Source: Pelagibacterium nitratireducens
Lineage (GTDB): Bacteria > Pseudomonadota > Alphaproteobacteria > Rhizobiales > Devosiaceae
DNA: 64,000 nucleotides
Reading direction: 5' to 3'
NCBI RefSeq assembly: GCF_037044555.1
Contig: NZ_CP146275.1
Location: 1,840,501 to 1,904,500, forward strand
Shown: piece after piece, positions 44,658 to 54,921 of the stretch
How positions within the stretch are numbered: position 1 is the stretch's first letter
Layout: every line of letters starts with the position of its first letter
Notes under the pieces: generated by a model
The model's input: the letters and a program-made list of their open reading frames with translations, nothing else
What the model was told of the DNA's origin: nothing
The model's database searches: none
Position numbers and translations under genes: made by a program

Positions 44658-45800
44658 ATGAGCGTATATCTCGACCATAACGCTTCGGCGCCCATGCTGC
44701 CGCGCGCTCGCGCCGCGATGCTGGCTGCGCTCGAAATGGTGGGCAATCCCTCGTCGGTGCATGGTCCGGGACGGGCGCTGCGGGCCGTCATCGATGATGG
44801 ACGGGACAAGGTTGCCAAGGCGTCGGGGGCCGAGGCCAAGCAGGTGGTTTTCACCGGCTCGGCGACCGAAGCAATCACCCAGGCGATTGTCGGGGGCGTC
44901 AAGGCGTTCGCGATCGATCGGGTCGTTGTCTGCGCAACCGACCATGCGGCGGCCCTGAAAGCGGCTGAAGCGTCCGGCGTTTCGGTTCGGGTGGTCGGGG
45001 TCGATGAAAACGGAATCATCGATCTGGACGCACTGGCCCGTCAGGTCGAAAGCGCCGATGCGGCGGGCGAGAAGCTGCTGGTGGCCGTATCCTGGGTCAA
45101 CAACGAGACCGGTGTTGTCCAGCCGCGGGGCAGGATCGAAACGCTGATTGGCCCGACGCCCCATATCCTTGTCATCGATGCCGTGCAGGCTTTTGGCAAA
45201 CGCGGTCTGGATTTTGCGTCGTCCGCTACCGATATGATGGCCATATCGGCCCACAAGATTGGCGGGCCCGCCGGTGTTGGCGCGTTGCTGGTCAAGGGGC
45301 ATGCGGACACGGTTCGGCTTATCCCCGGTGGCGGGCAGGAACAGGGCCGGCGGGGCGGCACTGAATCGGCGGCATTGATTGCCGGGTTCGGGGCGGCATG
45401 TGAAGCGTTCAGCGCGGCCTTTGAAGCGGATCGGTCGGCGGCGCTCGTTGATGCGTTTGAAGATCGGCTGCTTGCTGTTGCGCCCGACGCGGTGATCTTT
45501 TCGCGCGGGGCGGAGCGGGTCGGTACCACGGTCAATTTCGCGGTGCCGGGCATAAAAAATACAGTGGCGATGATGAGCCTGGACCTGGCCGGCATCGCCG
45601 TTTCGTCGGGTTCTGCATGCTCGTCGGGCAAGGTGGGGCGTTCCCATGTGCTCAGCGCGATGGGTGTGGCTCCCGATTTGAGTGAATGCGGCCTTCGGGT
45701 CAGTTTCGGCTGGTCGTCGACCACCGAGGAAATTGACGCCTTTTTTTCGGCGTTTGAAACCGTTCTGAGCCGCCATCGCCGTAACGGCGCTGCAGCTTAG
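44658..45800 (+). CDS. Cysteine desulfurase, NifS/IscS-type (group I), head of suf operon
   Basis: This 380-residue PLP enzyme removes sulfur from cysteine. It has YLDHNASAP, the PLP lysine in [10 protein letters not shown] and the long flexible active-site loop with [10 protein letters not shown], the hallmark of group I desulfurases. SufS encoded later in the operon is group II. It is the first gene after the ICE box and sits 17 bases before sufB. Why the operon needs two desulfurases is unclear; the first is a common feature of alphaproteobacterial suf operons and may serve other sulfur needs. Confidence 0.93.
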   Translation: MSVYLDHNASAPMLPRARAAMLAALEMVGNPSSVHGPGRALRAVIDDGRDKVAKASGAEAKQVVFTGSATEAITQAIVGGVKAFAIDRVVVCATDHAAALKAAEASGVSVRVVGVDENGIIDLDALARQVESADAAGEKLLVAVSWVNNETGVVQPRGRIETLIGPTPHILVIDAVQAFGKRGLDFASSATDMMAISAHKIGGPAGVGALLVKGHADTVRLIPGGGQEQGRRGGTESAALIAGFGAACEAFSAAFEADRSAALVDAFEDRLLAVAPDAVIFSRGAERVGTTVNFAVPGIKNTVAMMSLDLAGIAVSSGSACSSGKVGRSHVLSAMGVAPDLSECGLRVSFGWSSTTEEIDAFFSAFETVLSRHRRNGAAA

Positions 45801-45817
45801 CACCAGGAGACTTATTG

Positions 45818-47350
45818 ATGTCCGATTATGACATTCCGACCCTCAAGGAAAACATCGACCGCGATACGGTTGATCAGGTGCTGGCGCTCGACGTCGACAA
45901 GTACAAGTACGGCTTCGAGACGATTATCGAATCCGACAAGTCGCCCAAGGGCCTCAACGAGGATACCGTCCGGTTCATTTCGGCCAAAAAGAACGAGCCC
46001 GAATGGATGCTCGAATGGCGGCTTGAAGCGTTCCGGCGCTGGCTGACGCTCGAAGAGCCGACCTGGGCGCGTGTCTCCTACCCACAGATCGATTTCCAGG
46101 ATCAGTATTACTATTCGGCGCCCAAGAGCACCACGGGACCCAAATCCCTTGCCGATGTGGATCCCGAACTGCTGCGGACATACGAGAAGTTGGGCATCCC
46201 GCTCTCTGAGCAGAAAATTCTGGCTGGCGTGCAGGGCGAGGATGACGCGGCTGCGGGCACGCCGTTTGGCAGCAATGTCGCCGTCGATGCGGTGTTCGAC
46301 TCGGTTTCGGTGGTCACCACCTTCCGCGAGGAGCTTGGCAAGCACGGCATCATCTTCTGCTCGATTTCCGAAGCGGTGCGTGAGCATCCCGAACTGGTCA
46401 AGAAGTATCTCGGTTCGGTCGTTCCGGTCACCGACAATTTCTATGCAACGCTCAATTCGGCCGTGTTTACAGACGGTTCGTTCGTTTACATCCCCAAGGG
46501 CGTCCGCTGCCCGATGGAGTTGTCGACCTATTTCCGCATCAACGAGAAGAACACGGGCCAGTTCGAGCGCACGCTGATCATTGCCGAAGAAGGCTCGTAT
46601 GTGAGCTATCTCGAAGGCTGCACCGCACCGATGCGCGACGAAAATCAGCTGCACGCCGCGGTTGTCGAACTGGTGGCGCTGGACGAAGCCGAGATCAAAT
46701 ATTCGACGGTCCAGAACTGGTATCCCGGCGACAAGGACGGCAAGGGTGGCATCTACAATTTCGTCACAAAGCGTGGCGACTGCCGGGGCAAGAACTCCAA
46801 GATTTCCTGGACGCAGGTCGAAACCGGCTCGGCGATCACCTGGAAGTATCCAAGCTGCATCCTGCGCGGCGACGGTTCGCGCGGCGAATTCTATTCGATC
46901 GCAATTTCGAACGGAAAGCAGCAGGTCGACAGCGGCACCAAGATGATCCATCTGGGCAAGAACACGTCCAGCCGCATCATTTCCAAGGGCATTGCCGCGG
47001 GCAATTCCGACAACACCTATCGCGGACAGGTGTCCTCGCATCGCCGGGCGACGGGCGCGCGCAATTTTACCCAGTGCGACAGCCTCCTGATCGGCGACCG
47101 GTGCGGGGCGCATACGGTACCCTACATCGAAAGCCGCAATTCCTCGACGGTGTTCGAGCACGAAGCCACCACGTCCAAGATTTCCGACGACCAGATGTTT
47201 TATTGCCTGCAGCGCGGGTTGAGCGAGGAAGAAGCCGTGGCGCTGATCGTCAACGGGTTCGTTCGCGACGTGCTGCAGCATCTGCCGATGGAGTTCATGG
47301 TCGAAACCCAGAAGCTAATCGGGATTTCGCTGGAAGGCAGCGTGGGCTGA
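45818..47350 (+). CDS. sufB: Fe-S cluster scaffold SufB
   Basis: This 510-residue subunit of the SufBC2D scaffold holds the nascent 4Fe-4S cluster. It is a little longer than E. coli SufB (about 495). Family regions are [67 protein letters not shown] and the conserved C-terminal [19 protein letters not shown] 45818 follows AGGAGA by 7 bases; an in-frame TTG sits one codon earlier. The stop overlaps the cupin start (ATGA). Confidence 0.97.
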   Translation: MSDYDIPTLKENIDRDTVDQVLALDVDKYKYGFETIIESDKSPKGLNEDTVRFISAKKNEPEWMLEWRLEAFRRWLTLEEPTWARVSYPQIDFQDQYYYSAPKSTTGPKSLADVDPELLRTYEKLGIPLSEQKILAGVQGEDDAAAGTPFGSNVAVDAVFDSVSVVTTFREELGKHGIIFCSISEAVREHPELVKKYLGSVVPVTDNFYATLNSAVFTDGSFVYIPKGVRCPMELSTYFRINEKNTGQFERTLIIAEEGSYVSYLEGCTAPMRDENQLHAAVVELVALDEAEIKYSTVQNWYPGDKDGKGGIYNFVTKRGDCRGKNSKISWTQVETGSAITWKYPSCILRGDGSRGEFYSIAISNGKQQVDSGTKMIHLGKNTSSRIISKGIAAGNSDNTYRGQVSSHRRATGARNFTQCDSLLIGDRCGAHTVPYIESRNSSTVFEHEATTSKISDDQMFYCLQRGLSEEEAVALIVNGFVRDVLQHLPMEFMVETQKLIGISLEGSVG

Positions 47351-47865
47351 TGACCGGGTCTTACAACCCTGTTCTGCGCCTGTCGGAGGCCGAACTCGAG
47401 CGGAATGCTGACCAGGGCTGGTTTGAATCTCACGATGCGTATGTGGGAGATATCCTCCAACTGACGCGGCTGGGCTGCGCCTATACCGAAGTGGCGCCGG
47501 GAAAGACGGCATGTCCCTATCACGTGCATCATGCCGAAGACGAAATGCTGGTGATCCTTTCCGGCGAAGGCGAATACCGGTTCGGCGGAGAAATTTACAA
47601 GGTGAAGGGTGGCGACGTGCTCGGCGCGCCCATGGGCGATGCGAGCTACGCGCACCAATTGATCAATACCGGGACGGAAACGCTCAAATATCTGGTGATT
47701 TCGTCCAAGGCGGATGTCGATGTCTGTGAATATCCCGACAGCGGGAAGTTTCAGGTGATGAGCCGCCCTGTGGAAGGCACAAAACGACGGCGCTTCCGCT
47801 TTATCGGTCGAGAAGAAACAAGCGTCGAGTATCTCGACGGCGAAAATATCGGAGACGAAAAATGA
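47350..47865 (+). CDS. Cupin-domain protein inside the suf operon
   Basis: This is a 171-residue cytoplasmic protein. The cupin barrel has the metal motif [21 protein letters not shown] (two His and a Glu) and the second motif near [21 protein letters not shown] His/Glu set could bind a metal such as Fe or Mn, and sugar or amino-acid-related ligands are possible. It overlaps sufB by one base and sufC by four, so it is translationally coupled to both. Such a gene is not part of the usual E. coli suf set. A role in metal or sulfur handling for cluster assembly is plausible but not shown. Confidence 0.88.
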   Translation: MTGSYNPVLRLSEAELERNADQGWFESHDAYVGDILQLTRLGCAYTEVAPGKTACPYHVHHAEDEMLVILSGEGEYRFGGEIYKVKGGDVLGAPMGDASYAHQLINTGTETLKYLVISSKADVDVCEYPDSGKFQVMSRPVEGTKRRRFRFIGREETSVEYLDGENIGDEK

Positions 47866-48626
47866 GCACCCCGTTGCTTGAGATCAAGAACCTGCATGTT
47901 CGCGTCGAGGACAACGAAATCCTCAAAGGTGTGAACCTGACCCTCAATCGCGGTGAAGTTCACGCGATCATGGGCCGGAACGGTTCGGGCAAGTCCACGC
48001 TGTCCTATGTGCTGGCCGGCAAGGAAGACTATGAAGTCACCGAGGGGGAAATCCTGCTCGATGGCGAAAATCTTCTGGAGATGGAAGCCGATGAACGCGC
48101 CGCCGCAGGTGTGTTTTTGGCCTTCCAGTACCCGATCGAAATTCCGGGCGTGGCGACGATGACCTTTCTCAAGGCGGCCATGAATGCCCAGCGCAAGGCG
48201 CGCGGGGAGGGCGAGCTTTCGACGCCCGATTTCATGCGTGCCGTCAAGGATGCCGCCGGGCTGCTGGAAATCAAGCAGGACATGCTCAAGCGCCCGCTCA
48301 ATGTGGGGTTCTCGGGCGGTGAGAAAAAGCGCGCGGAGATCCTGCAGATGGCGCTTCTGGCCCCCAAACTCTGCATTCTCGATGAGACCGATTCCGGACT
48401 GGACATCGATGCGCTCAAGGTTGTGTCCGAGGGTGTCAACAAGCTGCGCGATCCCGAGCGCTCGATGCTGGTCATCACGCACTATCAGCGCCTTTTGAAC
48501 TACATCGTGCCTGACGTCGTGCATGTGTTTTCGGCAGGGCGTGTTGTGGAAACCGGCGACAAATCGCTGGCGCTCGAACTCGAAGCCAAGGGCTATGCCG
48601 ACTTCGACGAATCCAACGCCGCCTGA
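47862..48626 (+). CDS. sufC: Fe-S assembly ATPase SufC
   Basis: This 254-residue ABC-type ATPase powers the SufBCD scaffold. Walker A is GRNGSGKST, the signature is FSGGEKKR, and Walker B is [14 protein letters not shown]. The D-loop and the H-switch (VITHYQRLL) are present. It is soluble and has no membrane partner. Start overlaps the cupin stop by four bases. Confidence 0.97.
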   Translation: MSTPLLEIKNLHVRVEDNEILKGVNLTLNRGEVHAIMGRNGSGKSTLSYVLAGKEDYEVTEGEILLDGENLLEMEADERAAAGVFLAFQYPIEIPGVATMTFLKAAMNAQRKARGEGELSTPDFMRAVKDAAGLLEIKQDMLKRPLNVGFSGGEKKRAEILQMALLAPKLCILDETDSGLDIDALKVVSEGVNKLRDPERSMLVITHYQRLLNYIVPDVVHVFSAGRVVETGDKSLALELEAKGYADFDESNAA

Positions 48627-48637
48627 GAGGTAACGCT

Positions 48638-49849
48638 GTGAACATACAAACGCCTGTCCGGCTCAGTGGCGCCGAGGAAAGCCTCGTCGCCCAGCTCGAA
48701 AGCGTCGGCGCCAAGGATGCAGCCGAGCGCTTGCGGGTGATCGGCCTGCCGACGCGTCGGGTCGAGAGCTATCACTATACCGATCTCAAGACGCTTCTGA
48801 GCGCGGTCCCGCCTCTGGCCGAGGTGGCAAACGATTTTAGTGCGCCGGCCATCGACATTCCCGGTGCCTATCGGATCGTGATCGCCAATGGCGTCGTGCA
48901 ATCGACATCGACGGCGCCCGCCGGGGTGATCGTGGGCAAGGCTGCCGGATCGGTCCTGACGACGCGCGACGACGTAATTGTGCGCCTCAACGCTGCGCTG
49001 GTCGCGGAATCGCTCAGCCTCGAACTTGCCGGATCGGTCGATCCGGTGATCCATATCGATCGCCGGATGGAAGGGCCTGCCGCCCACGTTCAGTCCGGCG
49101 CCAAGATTGCCATTGCGCCAGGTGCAAAGGCGACGGTTATCGAAACGGTTTCGGGCAGCGATGCGGCGCATATGGGTAATGCGGGCAGCTATATCTCGGT
49201 CGGCGACGGCGCCGAGGTGACCCATATTCTCGTGGACGTTTCAGCGCGGCAGGCGACCCATTTCGCAACTGTCGAGTATCGGATCGGGGCGGAAGCCAAC
49301 CTCAAATCGGTGGTCATCAATGCAGGCGCCCATCTGGCGCGGGTCAATGTGTTCGCCGATTTCGTCGGCGAGACCACTCATGGCGATTTCTTCGGCCTCA
49401 ACGTGGTCGACACCGACGAGCTTCGCGACATTACCATCGACATTACCCATGGCGTGCCGAACACAACCTCGGCCGAGCTCTACAAGCAGATTGCGCGCGG
49501 CCGCGGCAAGGCGGTTTTCCAGGGCAAGATCAATGTCGCTGTCGATGCCCAGAAAACCGATGCCAAGATGATGACGCAGGGGCTAATGCTCTCGGATGAG
49601 GCGGAAATTCTCTCCAAGCCCGAGCTTGAAATCTTTGCCGACGATGTGGTCTGTGGCCACGGCGCGACATGCGGGGATCTGGACGAGACCTGGATGTTTT
49701 ATCTGATGAGCCGCGGCATTTCGCGTGCCGATGCCGAAACCATGCTCATCCGCGCCTTTCTTGAAGAAATCACCTCAGCGGTCGAGGACGAGTATATCTC
49801 CGAAGCGCTTTCGGGGATCGTCGAGCGCTGGCTCAAGAAGGACGCCTGA
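48638..49849 (+). CDS. sufD: Fe-S assembly protein SufD
   Basis: This 403-residue protein is homologous to the C-terminal half of SufB and completes the SufBC2D complex. Recognisable are RVESYHYTDLKTLL (family N-terminus), GDGAEVTHILVDVS, and the C-terminal core with KAVFQGKINVAVDAQKTDAK, DEAEILSKPELEIFADDVVC and MSRGISRADAETMLIRAF. It starts with GTG 48638, with GAGAGG upstream. The stop overlaps the sufS start by one base. Confidence 0.95.
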   Translation: MNIQTPVRLSGAEESLVAQLESVGAKDAAERLRVIGLPTRRVESYHYTDLKTLLSAVPPLAEVANDFSAPAIDIPGAYRIVIANGVVQSTSTAPAGVIVGKAAGSVLTTRDDVIVRLNAALVAESLSLELAGSVDPVIHIDRRMEGPAAHVQSGAKIAIAPGAKATVIETVSGSDAAHMGNAGSYISVGDGAEVTHILVDVSARQATHFATVEYRIGAEANLKSVVINAGAHLARVNVFADFVGETTHGDFFGLNVVDTDELRDITIDITHGVPNTTSAELYKQIARGRGKAVFQGKINVAVDAQKTDAKMMTQGLMLSDEAEILSKPELEIFADDVVCGHGATCGDLDETWMFYLMSRGISRADAETMLIRAFLEEITSAVEDEYISEALSGIVERWLKKDA

Positions 49850-51066
49850 TGGCTTTCGATCTCGCGGCAGCACGCGCCGATTTTCCCATTCTCGATGAGG
49901 AAATCCACGGCAAGCGATTGGTCTATCTCGACTCGGGTGCTTCGGCGCAAAAGCCGGTGCAGGTGCTCGAGCGGATGGATCATGCCTATCGGCATGAGTA
50001 CGCCAATGTGCACCGGGGGCTGCATACTCTGGCCAACCGGGCGACCGAGGCCTTCGAAGGTGCGCGCGAAAAGGTTCGCGCGTTCCTGAATGCCGGGCGG
50101 GTCGAGGAGATCGTTTTTACGCGTTCAACGACAGAGGCGATCAACCTTGTCGCTTCTTCCTTTGCCGGTCCGCGGATCGGGGAGGGCGACGAGATTGTCA
50201 TTTCGATCGCCGAACACCACTCCAACATCGTGCCGTGGCATTTCCATCGGGAACGCAAGGGCGCGGTGATCAAATGGGTGGATGTGGCCGATGACGGCAG
50301 TTTCGATCTCGATGCTTTCGCCGCAACGCTGACCGATCGCACCAGGATCGTTGCCATCACGCATATGTCGAACGTGCTGGGCACGATCAATCCGGCCAAG
50401 CAGATCGTCGAGATCGCGCATGCACGCGGTATCCCGGTGCTGATCGACGGCAGCCAGGCGGCTGTTCATACCAGGGTGGACGTGCAGGAGATCGGGGCCG
50501 ATTTCTATGTCTTTACCGGGCACAAGCTTTACGGGCCGACTGGGGTGGGCGTGCTTTACGGCAAGTATGATCTGCTGGCCGAGATGCAGCCGTTCCTCGG
50601 CGGCGGGGAAATGATCGAAGAGGTTTCGGTGGATGCCGTGACCTACAACGCGCCGCCGCACCGTTTCGAGGCCGGCACGCCACCGATCGTGCAGGCCATC
50701 GGGCTGGGTGCGGCCATCGATTATGTCGAGGCTTTGGGGCGTGATGCGATTGCGGCCCATGAGCATGAGGTTGCCGCTTATGCCGGCGAGCAACTTTCCC
50801 GGATCAATTCCTTGCGCATGATCGGGACAGCTGCGGGCAAGGGTGGGATATTCTCCTTCATGCTCGAAAACGCCCATGCGCACGATGTTTCGACAATTCT
50901 CGACCGCTATGGCGTTGCCGTGCGGGCCGGGACCCATTGCGCCATGCCTCTCTTACAAAGATTTGGCGTTACCTCTACATGTCGGGCCTCGTTTGCCCTA
51001 TATAATGGCAAGGACGATGTGGATGCGCTCGTCGAGGCTGTCGAAAAGGCGCAATCCTTCTTTTGA
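49849..51066 (+). CDS. sufS: Cysteine desulfurase SufS (group II)
   Basis: This 405-residue PLP enzyme hands sulfur to the Suf scaffold, normally via SufE or SufU, which are not encoded nearby. Motifs are YLDSGASAQKP, NVHRGLHTLA, EHHSNIVPWH, the PLP lysine in FTGHKLYGPTG and the catalytic Cys in RAGTHCAMPLL, in a short loop (group II type). It is the second desulfurase of the operon and starts at the sufD stop. Confidence 0.97.
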   Translation: MAFDLAAARADFPILDEEIHGKRLVYLDSGASAQKPVQVLERMDHAYRHEYANVHRGLHTLANRATEAFEGAREKVRAFLNAGRVEEIVFTRSTTEAINLVASSFAGPRIGEGDEIVISIAEHHSNIVPWHFHRERKGAVIKWVDVADDGSFDLDAFAATLTDRTRIVAITHMSNVLGTINPAKQIVEIAHARGIPVLIDGSQAAVHTRVDVQEIGADFYVFTGHKLYGPTGVGVLYGKYDLLAEMQPFLGGGEMIEEVSVDAVTYNAPPHRFEAGTPPIVQAIGLGAAIDYVEALGRDAIAAHEHEVAAYAGEQLSRINSLRMIGTAAGKGGIFSFMLENAHAHDVSTILDRYGVAVRAGTHCAMPLLQRFGVTSTCRASFALYNGKDDVDALVEAVEKAQSFF

Positions 51067-51078
51067 TATTGGACCGTC

Positions 51079-51465
51079 ATGACTGATACTGCACCGGAAA
51101 AGACCGAAGCCGAAGCCAAGAGCTTTGTGGAGGGTGGCAATGCGCTGCCGGCCGAGGATGTGGAACGCATCACGGCGGACCTCATTGCGGCACTCAAGAC
51201 GGTCTATGACCCTGAAATCCCGGTCGACATCTATGAATTGGGCCTGATCTACAAGGTCGATCTCGACGATGACCGGAACCTGACCATCGATATGACATTG
51301 ACAGCTCCAGGCTGTCCCGTGGCCGGTGAAATGCCGGGATGGGTGGAAAATGCCGCCCGTTCGGTGGAAGGTATTCAGGACGTCGAAGTGAAAATGGTGT
51401 TCGATCCGCCCTGGGGGCCGGACCGGATGAGCGAAGAAGCGCAAGTCGCGCTCAACTGGTGGTAA
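51079..51465 (+). CDS. sufT: MIP18-family (DUF59) Fe-S maturation protein SufT
   Basis: This 128-residue cytoplasmic protein has the DUF59/MIP18 fold, with TVYDPEIPVDIYELGLIYK, LTMTLTAPGCPVAG-like text (MTLTAPGCPVAG) and DPPWGPDRMSEEA. The conserved Cys in PGCPV may carry iron or sulfur. SufT aids Fe-S protein maturation. It is 12 bases after sufS. Confidence 0.92.
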   Translation: MTDTAPEKTEAEAKSFVEGGNALPAEDVERITADLIAALKTVYDPEIPVDIYELGLIYKVDLDDDRNLTIDMTLTAPGCPVAGEMPGWVENAARSVEGIQDVEVKMVFDPPWGPDRMSEEAQVALNWW

Positions 51466-51467
51466 GA

Positions 51468-51854
51468 ATGGCTTTTGCGATCATGGAACTCACCGATGCC
51501 GCTGCCGAGCGCATCAGGGAAATCATCGAAGACAGCGACAAGCCCGTGAGCGGCGTGCGCGTCGGGGTGAAGAACGCCGGTTGTGCCGGCATGGCCTATA
51601 CGCTCGATTATGTCGAGGAGGCCGTGGAGGGCGACGATCACATCAGCGACAAGGGCGTCGAGGTTTGGATCGAGCCCAAGGCGACCCTGTTCCTGCTCGG
51701 CACGGTGATGGATTTCGAGGAAACCCGAATGACATCGGGCTTTACCTTCAACAACCCCAATCAGGAAGGCGCTTGTGGGTGTGGGGAGAGCGTGCAGCTC
51801 AAGCCCGCCGATCTCGCCGACATCGCCCGGGCACGAGCCGAAGCGACGGCCTGA
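51468..51854 (+). CDS. sufA: A-type Fe-S carrier SufA (HesB/IscA family)
   Basis: This 128-residue protein carries clusters from the scaffold to targets. The three cysteines of the family are seen: Cys in KNAGCAGMAY and CGCGES (in EGACGCGESVQL). ATG 51468 starts at the end of the sufT stop; a second ATG at 51483 is possible. It closes the operon and ends only 6 bases from the convergent diguanylate cyclase stop. Confidence 0.95.
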   Translation: MAFAIMELTDAAAERIREIIEDSDKPVSGVRVGVKNAGCAGMAYTLDYVEEAVEGDDHISDKGVEVWIEPKATLFLLGTVMDFEETRMTSGFTFNNPNQEGACGCGESVQLKPADLADIARARAEATA

Positions 51855-51860
51855 CGGCGA

Positions 51861-52925
51861 TTATGCCACGTCGGTCGATGATATCGGGCGATCAGGCAGG
51901 TCTTTTTCGGACATCACACGATTTCGTCCGGCATTCTTGGCGGCGTACAGGCACTTGTCGGCACGTTCGATGAAAGCGGCGGCGGTGTCGCCGGGACGCC
52001 ACTGCGCGACACCGACCGACAGGGTAATGCGCCCAAGCTTTTCATTGGTCGAGCGCTTGAGAAGTTCTTTGGCCTGTACTGAGCGACGGATGTTTTCGGC
52101 GACGGTGAGGGCACCGTCCAACTCGGTCTCAGGAAGAATTGCAGCAAACTCTTCGCCGCCGAAGCGAGCCGGCATGTCGCGTCCCTTGAGATTGGCCTTG
52201 AGTACCTGCGCCACCAGTCGCAGCACCTGATCGCCGGTCAGGTGTCCATAGGTATCGTTGAACGCCTTGAAGCTGTCGATATCGAACAGAAGCAGCGAGA
52301 GCGTTGCGTTCTGGGCATGGGTTCGCTCCAGCTCGGCGGAAAATTGCTCATCGAAGCATTTGCGGTTCGGAATCTTGGTCAGGGGGTCGAGCATGGACTC
52401 CTTGCGGACCTCATCGAGATCGCGCTGGAGCACGGAAATGTCGTCCTTGGAGTTTTCGAGTTCGGCTTCGAGACGCCGGTTCATGTCCTGCATCCGGCGC
52501 GTTTCCTTGAGCAGGCGCGAGGACAGCATTTTCAGCGCATCTTCATCGATGCCGCCGACCGCCAGATCGCCAGATGCCTGCTGGAGTGACCCCGAATAGG
52601 AATTGGCGCTGACCATGGCGATATCGATCGCCTGATTCACGTCGGTGATCTTGCGGCTCATGACCTGCGACATGGCGCGCAGCTTTTCGTCCATGTCGGA
52701 GACCTTGAGGAATTTCTCGCACAGGTTCGAGGCCTCATCGATGGTGATGGTGCCCGACCGGGTCAGAATTGCATTGATCTGGGTGTTGAGTTCGGTGTTT
52801 GAGCCGGTCGCGTAGGTGTAGAACAGCTCGTAATAAACCGGAAACGGCGGAATCTGCGCGCGCTTGAGCAAGGCAAGCGCTGCGTTGGCAAATCCTGATG
52901 CGCGGTCAAAGTCCAGGTTTGTCAC
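51861..52925 (-). CDS. Diguanylate cyclase (GGDEF domain)
   Basis: This is a 354-residue soluble protein. A helical N-terminal region (about 1-165) with a coiled-coil stretch (DMNRRLEAELENSKDDISVLQ) precedes a GGDEF domain (about 175-345). The active site is GGEEF, predicting synthesis of cyclic di-GMP from two GTP. The inhibitory site (usually RxxD five residues before) reads KGRD, so product inhibition may be weakened or absent. It starts with GTG 52925. A CtrA-type site (52974-52988) lies 50 bases upstream. Motility, adhesion and cell-cycle control are the usual outputs of such enzymes here. Confidence 0.93.
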   Translation of the reverse strand: MTNLDFDRASGFANAALALLKRAQIPPFPVYYELFYTYATGSNTELNTQINAILTRSGTITIDEASNLCEKFLKVSDMDEKLRAMSQVMSRKITDVNQAIDIAMVSANSYSGSLQQASGDLAVGGIDEDALKMLSSRLLKETRRMQDMNRRLEAELENSKDDISVLQRDLDEVRKESMLDPLTKIPNRKCFDEQFSAELERTHAQNATLSLLLFDIDSFKAFNDTYGHLTGDQVLRLVAQVLKANLKGRDMPARFGGEEFAAILPETELDGALTVAENIRRSVQAKELLKRSTNEKLGRITLSVGVAQWRPGDTAAAFIERADKCLYAAKNAGRNRVMSEKDLPDRPISSTDVA

Positions 52926-53247
52926 GTTGCGTCAACCATCACCTGTTCTGATCGAATCATAGTCCGGCAGGGCTTAAGGCTGCCTTAAACCAGGTCCAAC
53001 TCCTTAACCGCGTCCGAGCGCCGTCGATAAGCGGATTGAGACTTCAGATTGCAGTGCAGGTTGCGTGCGACACCATCAACATGGAGTGCCAAACGCTTCC
53101 AGAACCCCCCGGCATGGAACCGTTGATTAGCTAGAGTGTCAGGGTGCGCCTGTCCAGATGAAAAATTACAGCCGCGGCCAGCGGGCCGAGATGTCAACAG
53201 ATGTGTGGGCCCAACGGGGCGAAGGGCCACACCCGGCAACATTGCGG
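52926..53247. other. Intergenic region with a CtrA-type site
   Basis: These 322 bases lie between the cyclase start and the helicase stop. No gene is supported. They contain the TTAA-N7-TTAA site (52974-52988) and two further TTAA half-sites around 53005. No hairpin terminator was found for the helicase. Confidence 0.5.
52974..52988. promoter_or_regulatory. CtrA-type full site upstream of the diguanylate cyclase
   Basis: TTAAGGCTGCCTTAA is both TTAA-N7-TTAA, the CtrA recognition pattern, and a perfect palindrome with 7-base arms. It lies 49 bases upstream of the cyclase start. The last base after TTAA is A rather than C of the best consensus. Confidence 0.45.
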
Positions 53248-54678
<1,431 letters not shown>

Positions 54679-54921
54679 ATCGGGTGTCCATCATGTTCGG
54701 GTCAGAGAATAAAGAAGAAGTGAGGCGGACTGCCGGTTCGTTCTTTCTCGACGTGTCGCCAGCGGAAATCGGTACACTTTCATCCACACTTGGCTCAAAC
54801 CTGCACGCGGAGCGTGCAAGCGAACGGGTATGGCCTCTGACGAGCGGGACCATAAACTACCTTGGGTTCAAGTCAATCTTGATTTGGCCATCAATATTAA
54901 CAGTGGTGCTATTGTAAGCCA

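Noticed and set aside
45812-47281. 489-residue open frame on the minus strand
   Set aside because: Antisense shadow of sufB.
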